A stretch of 64,000 nucleotides of DNA from Niabella pedocola (lineage in GTDB: Bacteria; Bacteroidota; Bacteroidia; Chitinophagales; Chitinophagaceae), in NCBI RefSeq assembly GCF_021044425.1, contig NZ_JAJNEC010000007.1, positions 620,001 through 684,000 of the forward strand, in the 5' to 3' direction. Every line of letters starts with the position of its first letter. Positions within the stretch are counted from its first letter, which is position 1. Under the pieces are notes generated by a model, which worked only from the letters and a program-made list of their open reading frames with translations, was not told where the DNA came from and made no database searches. The translations under genes were made by a program, and so were the position numbers. This document shows positions 47,202 to 57,530 of the stretch, piece by piece.

Positions 47202-49067
47202 TCACCAGCCGGGATTCTGTACCATACCCCTGGTTTTATCCAGGTCATCCTGGTAAATAGGAAACAGGTACATCCGGTCTGCCCAAAACCTTGTTTCCAA
47301 TACATTCCGCTGATAAAAATCTGCAAAGCCAAATCCCTGATTATTATCATTGGCATTTACATTCATCCGGTAGATGGTTTGTATTTTGGGATCATTCATC
47401 AGCAGGCGGCGGATCAGGGTGTGATAGCGGTCGCCTTCAAAACAAAGTTCGATCTGCCGCTCACGGAGGATCACTTTCCGCATTTCGTCTTTATTTCCAA
47501 TCACCGCGGGATACACGGTTTCCAGCCCCGGAAGTCCTGCCCGTGTACGGACCATGTTTAAATATTTCAGGATATCCGGGTTGCCGGCGTCGTATTCATT
47601 TAATGCCTCCACATAGTCTAACAGGATCTCGGCATACCGCATATGGATAAAGGGCCGGTAAGCCGCCTGGTCGTTGCGGATATTGGTGGCGGGGCTCACC
47701 GATTTCTGTACATTATAACCGGTAATATCCCTGCTGTTTACAGCTACCGCACCCGACTTCCCGGAGTAATAAAATTCAGACCTTCCCCTGCCGTCCTTGT
47801 TCTGATCGGAGGAAAAGAAATTGCGGTCGTCCGTTGTGGGGGCCGACAAGACCGGCTTTCCATTATAAGAAACCGCTGCATAAAAACGCGCTTCGCGGTT
47901 CACATACATATTGCTGTTGCCCTTTATATATCCCCTGTTGATACCATCTTTTGCCAGTCCCCACTGCGCCGGGTCATCCTGCTGGGCAAAGCCCTGCTCC
48001 GCGTAGCCCGAGTTGGGATCATCAATGGTACGGCCGTTCCGCATATAGAAGGCGTCCACGATGTTTTGTGTGGCGTTCTGCATATTGATACCGCCGGGGC
48101 CCGGAGCGCAGCGCTTTTCATGCGCCCAGTACCAATAAGCGCCCGCAAGGTTCGAAGAGAAAATGATTTCATTATTCCAGTTGGAGATAAAAATATTCCG
48201 GCAGGAAATGAGAGGGTCAAACACCGCATCCCCGTCGTCTGTATTCACATATAATTTATATGCATTCAGATCGATCACTGCTTTGGCTGCATCGGCCGCG
48301 ATCTTCCATTTATTGGCATCATATCCCTGGGGAGCCAGTACCGTACCATCCGCATTCCGGAAACCGTTAAACGCTGCGTTGCCATTCCAGAGCGGACTTG
48401 CGGCCAGCAATGCCACCTGCGCCTTTGCCGCCAGGCAGGAGCCCTTTGTAGGCCGGCCGTAATCGGAAGAACGGTCCCACACTTTTGGCAATCCTTCCGC
48501 CGCCTGGTCCATCAGCCGGTTGATCTCGGCCACACAGGAATCGAAGGGCGCTCTTGTATACTTGCTAAAGTCTTCATTCAGTCCCAGGGTGTTTCTGAGT
48601 AATACGAACGGCCCATACTGCCGCAGGATATTCCAGTAAAACCAGCCTCTTAAAAAGCGGGCCTCACTTTTATACTGGGCTTTTAATTCATCCCCCATTT
48701 CGGAAGCGGGTACCCGGTCTACATTTTCTTCAAAAACAATAGACTGCCGGATGCCTTCATAAAACAGCGGCCAGTTGGGCCAGTAGTTGCTTTGCGGACT
48801 CCAGTTACCCGTGATCATTTTGCGCACGGCAACACCGGCAATACTGCAGGAGGTTTCATCGCTGGCGCCCAGCTCCTTGTAGTCGTCCGTAGTGGGTTGT
48901 ATATGACTGTATACCTGGTTCAGGTAGGATTCTGCCGTAGACCGTTTCTGCCATACGATATCAGAAGTTAGCAGGTTATCCGGCTTTTTATCAAGATACT
49001 TGGAACAACTACTGAAGAAAAGTACCATACAGCAGAGCGAAAGACCATATGTAAAAACGTTATTCAT
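47202..49067 (-). CDS. SusD/RagB family glycan-binding lipoprotein (PUL 3)
   Basis: The 621-residue protein has lipobox FFSSC (Cys21) and the mature start SKYLDKKPDN. Motifs are KSEARFLRGWFYWNILRQYGP, HMRYAEILLDYVEALNEY and LRERQIELCFEGDRYHTLIR. It pairs with the STN-containing SusC 21 bp upstream and is followed by the TIG/NHL lipoprotein. Confidence 0.96.
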   Translation of the reverse strand: MNNVFTYGLSLCCMVLFFSSCSKYLDKKPDNLLTSDIVWQKRSTAESYLNQVYSHIQPTTDDYKELGASDETSCSIAGVAVRKMITGNWSPQSNYWPNWPLFYEGIRQSIVFEENVDRVPASEMGDELKAQYKSEARFLRGWFYWNILRQYGPFVLLRNTLGLNEDFSKYTRAPFDSCVAEINRLMDQAAEGLPKVWDRSSDYGRPTKGSCLAAKAQVALLAASPLWNGNAAFNGFRNADGTVLAPQGYDANKWKIAADAAKAVIDLNAYKLYVNTDDGDAVFDPLISCRNIFISNWNNEIIFSSNLAGAYWYWAHEKRCAPGPGGINMQNATQNIVDAFYMRNGRTIDDPNSGYAEQGFAQQDDPAQWGLAKDGINRGYIKGNSNMYVNREARFYAAVSYNGKPVLSAPTTDDRNFFSSDQNKDGRGRSEFYYSGKSGAVAVNSRDITGYNVQKSVSPATNIRNDQAAYRPFIHMRYAEILLDYVEALNEYDAGNPDILKYLNMVRTRAGLPGLETVYPAVIGNKDEMRKVILRERQIELCFEGDRYHTLIRRLLMNDPKIQTIYRMNVNANDNNQGFGFADFYQRNVLETRFWADRMYLFPIYQDDLDKTRGMVQNPGW

Positions 49068-49088
49068 CTTAATTGAGATTAGTAGTGA

Positions 49089-52000
49089 TTAAAACTGGGC
49101 CCGGATCCCGAATGTGTACATCTGTGTGATGGGATATTTGGCACCATTGGATCCCAGTTCCGGATCCCACAATTTGAATTTGGAAAACGTAAGCAGGTTT
49201 TGACCCGACAGGTAGAAGTACAGCGAATTGAAGCCATAGCGCTTCATCTGCTCCGATGATAAATTATATCCCAGGGAAGCCTGCTTTAACCGCAGGTACG
49301 ATCCGTCCTTTAACCAGCGCGAGCTCCTCAGGTAATTGTTATCGGTGACACTGGCCACCGTCAGCCGGGGATAGTAGGCATCCTGACGGGGATCTGCTGC
49401 CGTCCAACGGTCCTTTACAATGCTCATTACATTGTTGGGATACTGGCCGATCCCCGAAAACGGGATCACCCCTGCACCATCCGCCCCGGCACCATCGCCC
49501 CGTATGTACTCGCCGTTTGCCATAATGCCCACATCGGCTATACCCTGGAATAATACAGAAAGATCAAAATGCTGATAGCTCACCGTAAAACCGGTTCCGT
49601 AAAGCCATTTCGGAAACCAGGATTTACCCAGGTAGGTCCAGTCGCTGGCATTGATCACCTTATCTCCGTTCAAATCCAGGTACCGTACATCACCCGGGGC
49701 TACCACGCCAAATTGCTGGACGGGCCGGCTGCTGATATCATTCTGGTCAATAAACAATCCATCCGCTATATAACCCGTAAACTCTCCAAACATATGACCG
49801 GTTCCCCGCTGGTAGGCATATTGCCGTACCGCTTCATCCTGGAACTTTATTTTATTTACGGCATAGGTAAGGTTACCAAACACACGCAATCCTACTTTGC
49901 CAACCTGGTCATTGTATTCGATATTTCCGTCAAACCCGGTGTTGCGTCCTTCACCCAGGTTGGCGAATATCTGGGTTTTGTTGATATCATAACCGGTTAT
50001 GGAAGGCACCGTTCCCCGTTGTACCAGGATATTCTTCCGGTTGTCTGCAAAATAGTCTGCCGTAATATTTATTTTTTTAAACAGGCCGATCTCGATCCCC
50101 AGGTTGGTTTTATAGGAACGCTCCCAGGTCAGGTTCTCCACACCTATAATATTTTCCGTAATGCCACCTGCCCAGCCTCCGTTCAGGCCAAACCCGGTTG
50201 CACCTCCGCCCCCCAGTTGGGTAAGATAAGGAAAGCGGGACCCGAGGATATTATCATTTCCCACGATGCCATAAGACGCGCGGAACTTTAACAGCGAAAC
50301 AGCCGTGCTCAGGCCTTCAAAGAACCGTTCCTTGGAAACCACCCATCCTCCGGAGATGGAAGGAAAGAAGCCAAATTTTTGTCCCTTTTCAAAATTCTCA
50401 GAACCCGTATACCCGGCGTTGGCTTCCAGCAGGTATTTGTCTTTATACCCGTAATTGATACGCGCAGCCAGGCTCTGGTTCCGATAGGGAATGGAGCTGA
50501 TCACATTTCCTGCGGTGCTCACCAGCCGGTTCCGCATATTGAACAACACCATGGCGCCGATGCGGTGTGCTCCGAAAGCCCGGTCGTAATTCAGGTTGCC
50601 TTCCAGGTACATCGTACGTTCACCGGTTGCCGCCTGCTCATACCCCAGGAATTGCTGTCCGATGCGGTTCTGCACATATACCAGCGCGCCGTTATCATCC
50701 CTTCCGGTGGCCAGATACAGGTCATTGATGCCCTTACGCCGGTTGTCAAATTCTCCATAACTGTCGAACGAAAAACGGCCATAGGCCGACAGCCCTTTGG
50801 TAATGGCGTCCAGTTTTTGTGTAAGTGTAAATACCGATTGTACCGTGGGCCGGAATTCGGTAGCGTAGCCATTATTCTGTACTTCGTTCAGCGGGTTGCT
50901 GCCGCCGTTATTGGTAGGGCCTGCCCATTTACCATCCGGGTACCGGGTAGGAAAAGCAACCGGAGTGGTGGCATAGGTTTGGTACCACAAGGCGCCCGCA
51001 GTAATACCGGGATACCGCGCATTTACCAGCATAGCGCCCAGGTTCATTTGCAAGATGGTAGACGGTGTAAGGTTTACATCCAGGTTGGTCCGGAAATCGT
51101 AGCGTTTAAATGAAAGATTGGGGTTAAAATCATTGAGCTTTTCTACCTTATAAGGGCCTACCTGGTTATAAAAAGAACCCGACACAAAATACCGCACGGT
51201 TTCACCACCACCGGATACATTCAGGTTTACGTTGGTAAGTGATGCGTACTTTTTATACACCGCATCCATCCAGTTTACATCAGGATACAGGTAGGGATCC
51301 AGCTTACTGGCTGTTTTATCGATCTGCTCCTGGCTGTAAAACGCTCCCAGTCCCATATTGGTGCGTGCCTCGTTATACAATTCCATGTAGCTGACACCAT
51401 CCAGCATCTCCGGCCTTTTGGTAAAACCGGTAAGACCGGTTTCTGCCTTCAGTGAAATGCGGGGTCTTCCGGCCACACCGCGTTTTGTGGTAATGATCAG
51501 CACCCCGTTAGCGCCTTTGGCACCATACATGGCCGTGGACGAAGCATCCTTCAATAACGTAATGCTGGCCACATCTTCTGGATCGATATTGTTGAATGCC
51601 CCGCCATAGGTACTGTTTACATCATCGCGCTGTACTCCGTCTACAATGATCAGCGGAGACGTATTGCCGGTAAAGCTACCCACTCCCCGGATCGTAAACG
51701 TAGCGTTATCATAGCCCGGTTCGCCGCTCGACTGTACCGAGATGATCCCGGCTACCTTACCGGCCAGTGCATTGGTAAGATTGGGTACCGGCGTACGCAT
51801 ATCATTCATGTTTACAGAAGCTACGGAACCCGTAACCGTAAGCTTTGTTTGTTTTCCGTAACCCACTACCACGATGTCTTTCATGGCATCGGTCTTGGCG
51901 GTAAGCGTTACTTTCAGCAGGCCCTTATTGGGTACAACCGCCTCCTGGGGCACCATGCCTACCATCGACACATCCAGGATATCACCGGGTTTGGCATCAA

Positions 52001-52529
52001 TCGTAAAGATCCCCATTTCATTGGTGACCACACCCCGGTTTTCTTCTCCCCGGAGCAACACCGAAACGCCGGCAATCGGCACCCCATCCACATCCATTAC
52101 GGTGCCTTTCACCAGGTTACTGTCGGTATCCCTGCGTACAACCTTTATAGGTTTTTCCACATTCTTTACCGGCTCCCGGGGCTTTTCATTCAACAGGATC
52201 TTTTGCCCCTTTACCTGGTAAGAAATGTTCCGGTTTCGGAAGAGATAGTCCAGCACTGCCTCCAGCCGGGTGTTCTGAAAATCAATACTGACCTTCTCTT
52301 TGTCGTTCAGTATCTGGTTGCTGTAAAAGAATACAAGTCCGGTTTGTTTTTTTACCGACTGAAATACCTGGTACAAGGTACCGTTTTGCTGCCGTATGGT
52401 AACCGCAGACTGAAGGGAACCCTTTTGCGCATACACTGCCATACCGAGCTGCAAACAGCAACAGCAGCACAGTAAAAATTTTAGAAAAGGGGTTCTGTTA
52501 AAGTAACCTTTAGAACAATTTTTACCCAT
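49089..52529 (-). CDS. SusC family TonB-dependent transporter with N-terminal STN signalling domain (PUL 3)
   Basis: The 1146-residue protein has a signal peptide (to about 35) and then an STN (secretin/TonB N-terminal) domain at about 38-115: GTLYQVFQSVKKQTGLVFFYS and LDYLFRNRNISYQVKG. A CarboxypepD_reg-like domain (VKGTVMDVDGVPIAGVSVLL) and the plug start DIVVVGYGKQTKLTVTGSVAS follow. It ends TFGIRAQF. STN domains contact FecR-type anti-sigma factors, and a FecR/ECF pair is encoded 2 kb upstream on the same strand. I infer that substrate transport triggers sigma factor release. Confidence 0.96.
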   Translation of the reverse strand: MGKNCSKGYFNRTPFLKFLLCCCCCLQLGMAVYAQKGSLQSAVTIRQQNGTLYQVFQSVKKQTGLVFFYSNQILNDKEKVSIDFQNTRLEAVLDYLFRNRNISYQVKGQKILLNEKPREPVKNVEKPIKVVRRDTDSNLVKGTVMDVDGVPIAGVSVLLRGEENRGVVTNEMGIFTIDAKPGDILDVSMVGMVPQEAVVPNKGLLKVTLTAKTDAMKDIVVVGYGKQTKLTVTGSVASVNMNDMRTPVPNLTNALAGKVAGIISVQSSGEPGYDNATFTIRGVGSFTGNTSPLIIVDGVQRDDVNSTYGGAFNNIDPEDVASITLLKDASSTAMYGAKGANGVLIITTKRGVAGRPRISLKAETGLTGFTKRPEMLDGVSYMELYNEARTNMGLGAFYSQEQIDKTASKLDPYLYPDVNWMDAVYKKYASLTNVNLNVSGGGETVRYFVSGSFYNQVGPYKVEKLNDFNPNLSFKRYDFRTNLDVNLTPSTILQMNLGAMLVNARYPGITAGALWYQTYATTPVAFPTRYPDGKWAGPTNNGGSNPLNEVQNNGYATEFRPTVQSVFTLTQKLDAITKGLSAYGRFSFDSYGEFDNRRKGINDLYLATGRDDNGALVYVQNRIGQQFLGYEQAATGERTMYLEGNLNYDRAFGAHRIGAMVLFNMRNRLVSTAGNVISSIPYRNQSLAARINYGYKDKYLLEANAGYTGSENFEKGQKFGFFPSISGGWVVSKERFFEGLSTAVSLLKFRASYGIVGNDNILGSRFPYLTQLGGGGATGFGLNGGWAGGITENIIGVENLTWERSYKTNLGIEIGLFKKINITADYFADNRKNILVQRGTVPSITGYDINKTQIFANLGEGRNTGFDGNIEYNDQVGKVGLRVFGNLTYAVNKIKFQDEAVRQYAYQRGTGHMFGEFTGYIADGLFIDQNDISSRPVQQFGVVAPGDVRYLDLNGDKVINASDWTYLGKSWFPKWLYGTGFTVSYQHFDLSVLFQGIADVGIMANGEYIRGDGAGADGAGVIPFSGIGQYPNNVMSIVKDRWTAADPRQDAYYPRLTVASVTDNNYLRSSRWLKDGSYLRLKQASLGYNLSSEQMKRYGFNSLYFYLSGQNLLTFSKFKLWDPELGSNGAKYPITQMYTFGIRAQF

Positions 52530-52789
52530 AAAATAGTTTATCTCGATTTAAGAAAAGAGGATGACAAGCGCGTTCCTCATTTCAACTACAACAAATAAAT
52601 AAAACCGGGTGAAGAAAACAGCAAATAATTTCCATCTTTTTTATTTTCCAAATAGGTTGCCGGTAACATACCCTTTAAAGCAAGCCATTTATCGCAATGT
52701 AAAAACCACATGGTTGCCGGTGCTACGAACACCTGCTATTTTGTATATACAGCGCTGCAGGTTCCTGTTCCGGTGCGCCGGCTACCTTA

Positions 52790-54355
52790 TTATTGCTGCG
52801 CGCCTTTACTGATGCGATTCTCTACGATACGGGGTCTGCCGTCTATATCGGTAGTACCATTAACCTCCGCGCTGATCACCACACCGGTATTGCGTGCCGG
52901 AGAGCCCGCCTGCAAATGCAGATCGGGTACCGTAAGATTTACCAATAGCGGATCCAGGCCATAAACCGATCCGGCATCGCCACCGCTTGCGGCCCTCCAG
53001 GCTTCCATACTTTTCAGCGCCGTTCCATTGGTGCTGTTCCAGATCCATTGCGGCGTGCCCCGGGTATAATACAGGTTATTGTCGATCATATTATCGGCGC
53101 CGGTGCCGGTATATTTATGAACGAACACATCCTCCGGGCCTGCATAAATAATATTGTTCCGGATCACATTGTTAAAGCAACGCTCCGTCAACCGGATCTC
53201 TCCTTCTATTTCGCCAAAGGCGCCTGTGGTCTTATTATTTTGAAAAAGTGTATTGTTCACTACATAACAGTTATAGGTGCCCGCTGTAGTAAAATTCAGG
53301 TAGTCACCCATATAGATTCCCGTACGCCAGTTGTTATACACAAAATTATTCCGTACGATCACCTGTTTTGTGGGATAAGCATTGTTCTCACTCACCAGCC
53401 CGATCCCCCTGTCGTTGTTATATACCCGGTTCCGTTCAACAACCGTATGGGCACCGCCGCATATATAAATGGCAATCGCTCCATAATTATTAAGTCCCCA
53501 CACATCGGTGCTGTTGGCCATACTCACGTTATACAATTCATTATCGCTCACCACACCGTTACGGGCAAAATTGGTTGCCGGATCACCGCCCGGATTTAAT
53601 CCACCCCCGTCTGCTATAATGATGCCGATGTTCTCTGTATTGTATACCCTATTATGGGCAATCGTAAACCCATCCACATTACCGGCCAGGGTAATATTCT
53701 CGCTGGTGCCGGTTTTTGTATCATGTACCGTACATCCGGAGATCTCAATACCCGTGATGGGCTGTGCACCGTTCCCGAGCACCAGTATGGCATGGGCGCT
53801 GCGCCAGTTTTCCAGCGTGGCCGTATGCTTAATATCATAAATATTACAATTCCTGATGGTAATGTGTTTACTGCTGCCATTGATAAGGATCCCTTCCGGA
53901 TCCGCGCCCTTCACTGAAGTGGTAAGGTTGCGAATATCAAAACCTTCCATTACGATATGCTGCGTATTGGAGATGGTTACCAGCGCTTCCCAGCCGTTTA
54001 CGCTGATCCTGCTACCGTCAATAACCGGGCGCGCTTCACCGGCGGCCTTCAGCACCACCGGCATCCCCGGAATGCCGGAGCGTGTAAAGCTGATCTTTTC
54101 ATAATAAATGCCTCCCCGCACCTGTACCGTATCTCCCGCTACCACTTTTGCCAGGGCATTATTGATGCTTTTCCAGGGAGCCTGCGAACTTCCATTGGCA
54201 GCATCATTGCCATCGGCAGCCACGTAGTACGTGTGTGCAGGAGGTTTCCCGTTCCCGTTGTTTTTCAAATCCTGGAACGAAGGCTTACCGCAGGCAATCA
54301 AAACAGTCATCACCATCATGCATAGTAATCCGTTTCTTTTTGTTGTCCGTTTCAT
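52790..54355 (-). CDS. Right-handed parallel beta-helix lipoprotein, possible polysaccharide lyase
   Basis: ATG 54355 gives 521 residues with lipobox VLIAC (Cys22). The mature start HTYYVAADGNDAANGSSQAPW and AGDTVQVRGGIYYEKI is the DUF1565-type entry into a right-handed beta-helix. Many short NNxxYN repeats follow (HNRVYNTENIGIII, RNNFVYNNWRTGIYMG, VVNNTLFQNNKT). This shape is shared by pectate/alginate lyases of PL1, PL6 and PL9 and by some hydrolases. I see no certain catalytic set, so the enzyme class is open. It lies between the FecR gene and the SusC gene, as an outer-membrane partner of PUL 3. Confidence 0.83.
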   Translation of the reverse strand: MKRTTKRNGLLCMMVMTVLIACGKPSFQDLKNNGNGKPPAHTYYVAADGNDAANGSSQAPWKSINNALAKVVAGDTVQVRGGIYYEKISFTRSGIPGMPVVLKAAGEARPVIDGSRISVNGWEALVTISNTQHIVMEGFDIRNLTTSVKGADPEGILINGSSKHITIRNCNIYDIKHTATLENWRSAHAILVLGNGAQPITGIEISGCTVHDTKTGTSENITLAGNVDGFTIAHNRVYNTENIGIIIADGGGLNPGGDPATNFARNGVVSDNELYNVSMANSTDVWGLNNYGAIAIYICGGAHTVVERNRVYNNDRGIGLVSENNAYPTKQVIVRNNFVYNNWRTGIYMGDYLNFTTAGTYNCYVVNNTLFQNNKTTGAFGEIEGEIRLTERCFNNVIRNNIIYAGPEDVFVHKYTGTGADNMIDNNLYYTRGTPQWIWNSTNGTALKSMEAWRAASGGDAGSVYGLDPLLVNLTVPDLHLQAGSPARNTGVVISAEVNGTTDIDGRPRIVENRISKGAQQ

Positions 54356-54523
54356 ACTTGTTGATATTTCACATGGAAGCACCGCGCTTCTTATTCAATA
54401 ACAACTTTTCTGAAAAACGGGTGAATGCCATCACCGATTGGTTTTACATCTTCGGCAAACAGTCGCAAAAATCAGGTTGCCACACCGGGCTCCGGTCAGG
54501 AACCTGGCCAGGAACGCTACATG

Positions 54524-55666
54524 CTAATAAATATGCAAGGTATGACCCGAATAATGGTATTTGATGCCAACGGTCGTTTTCAGATCTTCCAGCAGCTCCG
54601 GAAGATTGTTTTTATCCATTACACCGGAAACTGATTTGCCGGAGAGCGCGGAATTATCAACGGATATGGCCACACCATAGGATCGCGCCATCATCGTAAC
54701 CAGCTCATGAAACGGAAGATCATGGAAATAATATACGCCTTTTACCCAGGCCGCCACATCATCGGTATCCACTTCCTCTATCTTAAATCCGCGGGATGTA
54801 TTGTAAACCGCGGCATGCCCCGGTAACAGGGGTTGTGTTGCTCCTCCGGGCGTTCCTGTAAGTACTTTTCCTTCGATCAGCGCCGTAGATACGGTTCCGG
54901 CCTTATAGGTATTTACATTGAATTCCGTACCTACCACTTCTACTTCAGTAAGGGGGGTGTGCACAATAAAAGGATGCTTATGATCCTTGGCCACTTTGAA
55001 ATAGGCTTCCCCTTCCAGGTATACATCCCGCGTTTGTCCCCAAAAGCGAAACGGGAACCGGAGCTTTGAATCGGCGTTCAGGGTTACCACTGTTCCATCT
55101 GATAAATGAAGCGTATAGTTTTCTCCTCGGGGTATCGACAACAGGTTCACCGCCGTATCTGCCGAGCGGAAGTTCAGGCTGTTAGAATCCAGGTTTAATA
55201 CCGTTTGCCCCATCTGCATGGCTTCCGGTGCCCGGTTCAGATCGATCGATTCCCCGGATCCAAGCCGGAGACTGACCGCATTCCGGTTTTCACGGATCAG
55301 GGAGGCAATGGCCCCGGTATCGGTGATCTTTTTTTCTTTGAATAAATAATAGGTTCCAAAAACAAGCACCAGCAGCGCTGCGGCTACCGAAAGCATCCTT
55401 CGTATAGTACGACCACCGGAGGTTTTAACCGGTAACACCGGCTGCATCCGCTCTTTCAGACTCCGGAGCTCCATTTCCGGATCCAGGTTCTTCAGGAACT
55501 GCTCCATCTCCGGTGTTTGCCCTTCGCGCTCCAATTGTTCCCAGATCTGCTTTACAGAACCGTCTGTATGAAGTTTCTGACGGAGCAGCACGGCATCTTC
55601 CGGACTGATGGTTCCCGTCAGATGCTCCAGATAGAGTACCAATATTTTATCGTAATCAATGGTCAT
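54524..55666 (-). CDS. FecR family anti-sigma factor
   Basis: ATG 55666 gives 380 residues. The N-terminal 85 residues are a cytosolic helical sigma-binding part; one membrane helix follows (RRMLSVAAALLVLVFGTYYLF). The periplasmic FecR domain has PRGENYTLHLSDGTVVTLNADS and VYLEGEAYFKVAKD. The C-terminal DUF4974 region, FHDLPFHELVTMMARSYGV onward, is the part expected to touch the STN domain of SusC. It starts 37 bp after the sigma factor stop, in one operon. Confidence 0.95.
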   Translation of the reverse strand: MTIDYDKILVLYLEHLTGTISPEDAVLLRQKLHTDGSVKQIWEQLEREGQTPEMEQFLKNLDPEMELRSLKERMQPVLPVKTSGGRTIRRMLSVAAALLVLVFGTYYLFKEKKITDTGAIASLIRENRNAVSLRLGSGESIDLNRAPEAMQMGQTVLNLDSNSLNFRSADTAVNLLSIPRGENYTLHLSDGTVVTLNADSKLRFPFRFWGQTRDVYLEGEAYFKVAKDHKHPFIVHTPLTEVEVVGTEFNVNTYKAGTVSTALIEGKVLTGTPGGATQPLLPGHAAVYNTSRGFKIEEVDTDDVAAWVKGVYYFHDLPFHELVTMMARSYGVAISVDNSALSGKSVSGVMDKNNLPELLEDLKTTVGIKYHYSGHTLHIY

Positions 55667-55703
55667 GCTCAAATAAATACAACAAAAACCCAAACCGGGT
55701 TAA

Positions 55704-56249
55704 TTATTTTTTTCCGATCATTCCTAATCTTAACGTTTTTAAGGCACTTTTCAGGTGGGTCTTCAGGGAATTTACACCAATTCCCAGCTCCTCCGCAGCC
55801 TCACTATACTTCTTTTCCTTAAAATATACCATGGTGAGCGCCGCCTTTTTCTGCCCCTTCATATCCGCCAATAAGGACTCCAGCCGGTCCTGGTGGCCGG
55901 TCATATCTTCCGGTTCTTCGGGTTTCTGAAGCGACGCACCCTGAAACCGGTTAAACATCTCCGCCCGGGCATCCTTCACCTTCCGGCTTTTGATAAAATT
56001 CAGACAGCGGTTTTTTACGGCAAAAAAAAGATAGCCTTTCACATCTTTGTGGAAATGCTCATACAATTTTTTTTCCCATATATCCAGGAATAAGGTCTGC
56101 ACCAGGTCCTTGGCCTCGTTTTCATTTCTCAGGAAGAAAAAGGCATTTGCACAAAGGACCTTAAAATATTTTAAATAGAGTTCGTCAAACGCAGCATTGT
56201 CGTTCTCTTTTAACCGGTCGATCAATAAAATGTCCTGCTGCTGCGACAT
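55704..56249 (-). CDS. ECF RNA polymerase sigma factor
   Basis: ATG 56249 gives 181 residues starting MSQQQDILLIDRLKENDNAAFDELY; a start at 56258 adds three residues. Region 2 has EAKDLVQTLFLDIWEKK and region 4 has AALTMVYFKEKKYSEAAEELGIGVNSLKTHLKSALKTLR, the helix-turn-helix that reads the -35 element. It is held by the FecR protein encoded next to it and probably drives PUL 3. Confidence 0.95.
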   Translation of the reverse strand: MSQQQDILLIDRLKENDNAAFDELYLKYFKVLCANAFFFLRNENEAKDLVQTLFLDIWEKKLYEHFHKDVKGYLFFAVKNRCLNFIKSRKVKDARAEMFNRFQGASLQKPEEPEDMTGHQDRLESLLADMKGQKKAALTMVYFKEKKYSEAAEELGIGVNSLKTHLKSALKTLRLGMIGKK

Positions 56250-56383
56250 AAAGCACATTGGTTTAAAAACGACCGGAGCCCTGCCCGCGCGCAGTTCTCA
56301 TTTTCATATAGCACGATTCCATCTGCTACAATACTACTGCCCTGTTCAGGAAGGTCCGGATGCTGTTTTACAATCTGTCTCCC

Positions 56384-56391
56384 CAAATATA
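56384..56391 (-). promoter_or_regulatory. -7 element of the sigma/fecR operon
   Basis: On the minus strand TATATTTG matches TAnnTTTG. A TTTG lies 14 bp further upstream (56406-56409), closer than the usual 19 bp. The leader would be about 130 nt. Confidence 0.4.
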
Positions 56392-56688
56392 ATATAAGAT
56401 TTCATCAAAAATCTTACTCCGGCTATGCAATCGTTTCCACCAGTTCCAATTGGCAGTGAATTCAACAGTGCAACCTGTGCACGGAAGCCTGCCGCATGGT
56501 ATCCTTCAGGTATAGAGCCGACGGTATCCCTGGGGATACCGGGGTTTTGGCATTTTATTTACAATGTATATTTACGGGAGAAGTCGGATACCGGAAATGA
56601 CTAGGTAGATCCGGAAATTGTTTGAACTTATGGCGGCTCTATTAAAACCACGCTTTGACGGCACAAAGTTAACTGGACTGCCCCCGTT

Positions 56689-56716
56689 CAAAAATACCCA
56701 TTTTAGGGTATTTTTG
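56689..56716 (-). terminator. Hairpin downstream of the acetyltransferase gene
   Basis: An 11-bp perfect inverted repeat (caaaaataccc 56689-56699; gggtatttttg 56706-56716) with a 6-nt loop lies about 210 bp after the acetyltransferase stop. The T-run is inside the stem, so terminator activity is uncertain. Confidence 0.4.
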
Positions 56717-56924
56717 GTTAATGTCCCTTATTTGTCCCAGCACCTCTGTGCCAGATCTGTATGCCCGTCGTTTTCCCAGGATATTTTATGGGCTGCAAGC
56801 CGTAAACAAAACAGCGTGATCAAAACACATGAAAGACAGGGCTATCCGGCCTCAGGCCTGCCGATACTAAGTTGCCCGGAGGCGGTACCCGCCCGCCCTT
56901 CCGGCATATTGCGGTAATGCGCTT

Positions 56925-57530
56925 TTATGAAACTTCCCCCGAACCGTTTGGCAAAAAGGAGTGCTTCATGGCATCCCATTCGCTTTTTAAAATACTGTAA
57001 CAACAGGTATTGCGCCGGTACCCGTCATACATCACGGTATGCTCCCGGAGCACCCCTTCAAACCGGCCGCCGATCTTTTCGATAGCCCGCCTTGACCGCA
57101 GATTCCGTTCATCGGTCTTAAATTCCACCCGGTGGGCCTGCAGCACATCAAAGGCGTATTGAAGCAGCAGGTATTTACACTGGCGGTTTAAACCGGTTCC
57201 ATGAAACCGGTTCCCGATCCAGGTAGCGCCAATCTCCAGCCGGTCGTCTTCGTTTGATATATTCAGGAATGCAGTAGTGCCGGCATAGCACTGCTCCGGT
57301 TTACTATAGATACTAAAGGCATATCGCGTTTTCTGATCGCTGAGCGCAACGGCCTTCGCAATATATTCCGTCAATAATTCCTCCGTATAGATCGGTTTGG
57401 GTGAAAACTGAAGCAATGCAGGATCTTCTGTAGCAATGGACAGCAAATGACCGGTATCTTCCACAACGAGCGGTTGTAAGATCACCACTTCATTTTCCAG
57501 AACGATCCTGTTTGAAAATATAAAATTCAT
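56925..57530 (-). CDS. GNAT family N-acetyltransferase (RimJ/RimL-like)
   Basis: The 201-residue protein contains the GNAT fold: LRPL-like start VILQPLVVEDTGHLLSI, the strand IGATWIGNRFHGTGLNRQCKYLL with the acetyl-CoA loop region, and the C-terminal VEFKTDERNLRSRRAIEKIGGRFEGVLREH typical of the RimJ/RimL branch. The acceptor (protein N-terminus, amino acid or small molecule) cannot be told. It stands alone, separated by 216 bp from the thioesterase gene. Confidence 0.9.
   Translation of the reverse strand: MNFIFSNRIVLENEVVILQPLVVEDTGHLLSIATEDPALLQFSPKPIYTEELLTEYIAKAVALSDQKTRYAFSIYSKPEQCYAGTTAFLNISNEDDRLEIGATWIGNRFHGTGLNRQCKYLLLQYAFDVLQAHRVEFKTDERNLRSRRAIEKIGGRFEGVLREHTVMYDGYRRNTCCYSILKSEWDAMKHSFLPNGSGEVS

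Larger units (their letters stand above)
56250..56924. other. Intergenic region between ECF sigma gene and acetyltransferase gene
   Basis: The stretch holds a -7 element (56384-56391) for the sigma gene and a hairpin (56689-56716). A frame of 99 codons at 56618-56917 has no family features. Nothing else is recognised. Confidence 0.5.

Noticed and set aside
56618..56917. 99-codon frame in the gap before the acetyltransferase gene
   Set aside because: It overlaps a hairpin, lacks any recognisable motif, and its composition is like the surrounding noncoding sequence.
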